From assembly GCA_035486135.1 (NCBI GenBank), contig DATHNI010000097.1, positions 1 through 32,036 on the forward strand: a DNA stretch of 32,036 bases, written 5' to 3'. Of the stretch, positions 31,924 through 32,036 are shown in pieces. The notes under the pieces are model-generated. The model did no database searches. It was not told the DNA's origin and saw only the letters and a program-made list of their open reading frames with translations. Within the stretch, counting starts at the first letter, position 1, and the number at the start of each line of letters is the position of its first letter. This DNA is from JASHVB01 sp035486135 (GTDB lineage: Bacteria > Pseudomonadota > Alphaproteobacteria > Acetobacterales > Acetobacteraceae). Made by a program: the position numbers and the translations under genes.

Positions 31924-32036
31924 TATTGAATTCCGTGCCGGCACGGGCGCCGCCTGTCTGCCCGTATGCGTGTGCAGGCGCGAATCGGAACGGCGGGGCC
32001 GGCCGCGATCCGGTCCCGTGCGCGAACTTTGCCTCG

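Noticed and set aside
31243..31944. Arg/Pro-rich open frame on the - strand at the window end
   Set aside because: It crosses the inverted repeat and the Nit gene start, lacks an SD and shows no known domain.

Overview
The window is a high-GC, gene-dense piece of a proteobacterial chromosome. Four things point to an alphaproteobacterium, most likely Rhodospirillales/Acetobacteraceae: a ChpT-type histidine phosphotransferase ahead of a CheA-receiver hybrid, a NadQ-type NAD regulator, a MazF paired with a DUF3018-type antitoxin, and many C+G-rich palindromic intergenic repeats. The family assignment is an inference from gene content, not from a database search.

Layout. (1) 1-7225, + strand: the end of a WD40-like gene, then a chemotaxis operon (ChpT-like phosphotransferase, CheA with a fused receiver, CheW, CheY, CheB, CheR). 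The last genes overlap by 4 bp. Between cheA and cheW sits a two-gene cassette that does not belong to chemotaxis: a frameshifted small toxin-like gene and an intact, immunity-like partner. (2) 7272-9292, - strand: an exported EF-hand protein and glutathione reductase. (3) 9530-10516: a tRNA-Ser(CGA) gene with a readable promoter, then a mazEF-type toxin-antitoxin operon with a perfect palindromic operator candidate. (4) 10609-14029, - strand: a TPR protein of the TTC38 type and a GT39/YkcB-like membrane glycosyltransferase. (5) 14148-16772, + strand: an exported S10 serine carboxypeptidase and a NadQ-like regulator. (6) 16854-28946: a mixed-strand block of enzymes that looks catabolic: an ACMSD-like amidohydrolase, an opine dehydrogenase and class III CoA-transferase overlapping in one operon, a GNAT and zinc alcohol dehydrogenase overlapping in another, an HSL-type esterase, an alpha/beta hydrolase with an LLM flavin monooxygenase, a protein-isoaspartate methyltransferase, an acyl-CoA-dehydrogenase-fold monooxygenase and a family VIII esterase. 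The substrate cannot be read from the sequence. (7) 29061-31267, - strand: a 42-residue membrane protein behind an FNR/FixK-type box, then nadK and a Nit-type amidase in one operon.

The gaps hold at least six families of long inverted repeats, several present more than once. The most striking is a 36-bp imperfect inverted repeat (two mismatches) that covers the 3' ends of two convergent genes. It gives both proteins the same C-terminal GTKLPLAR, and both mismatches are synonymous in both genes. Other notable structures are a repeat apparently split by a second palindrome (25297-25590), a 47-bp-arm palindrome between two same-strand genes (22996-23090), and two long imperfect palindromes built on CACGGATTAG and CACGGAGG motifs near the right end. 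No CRISPR array, transposase or integrase gene was seen.
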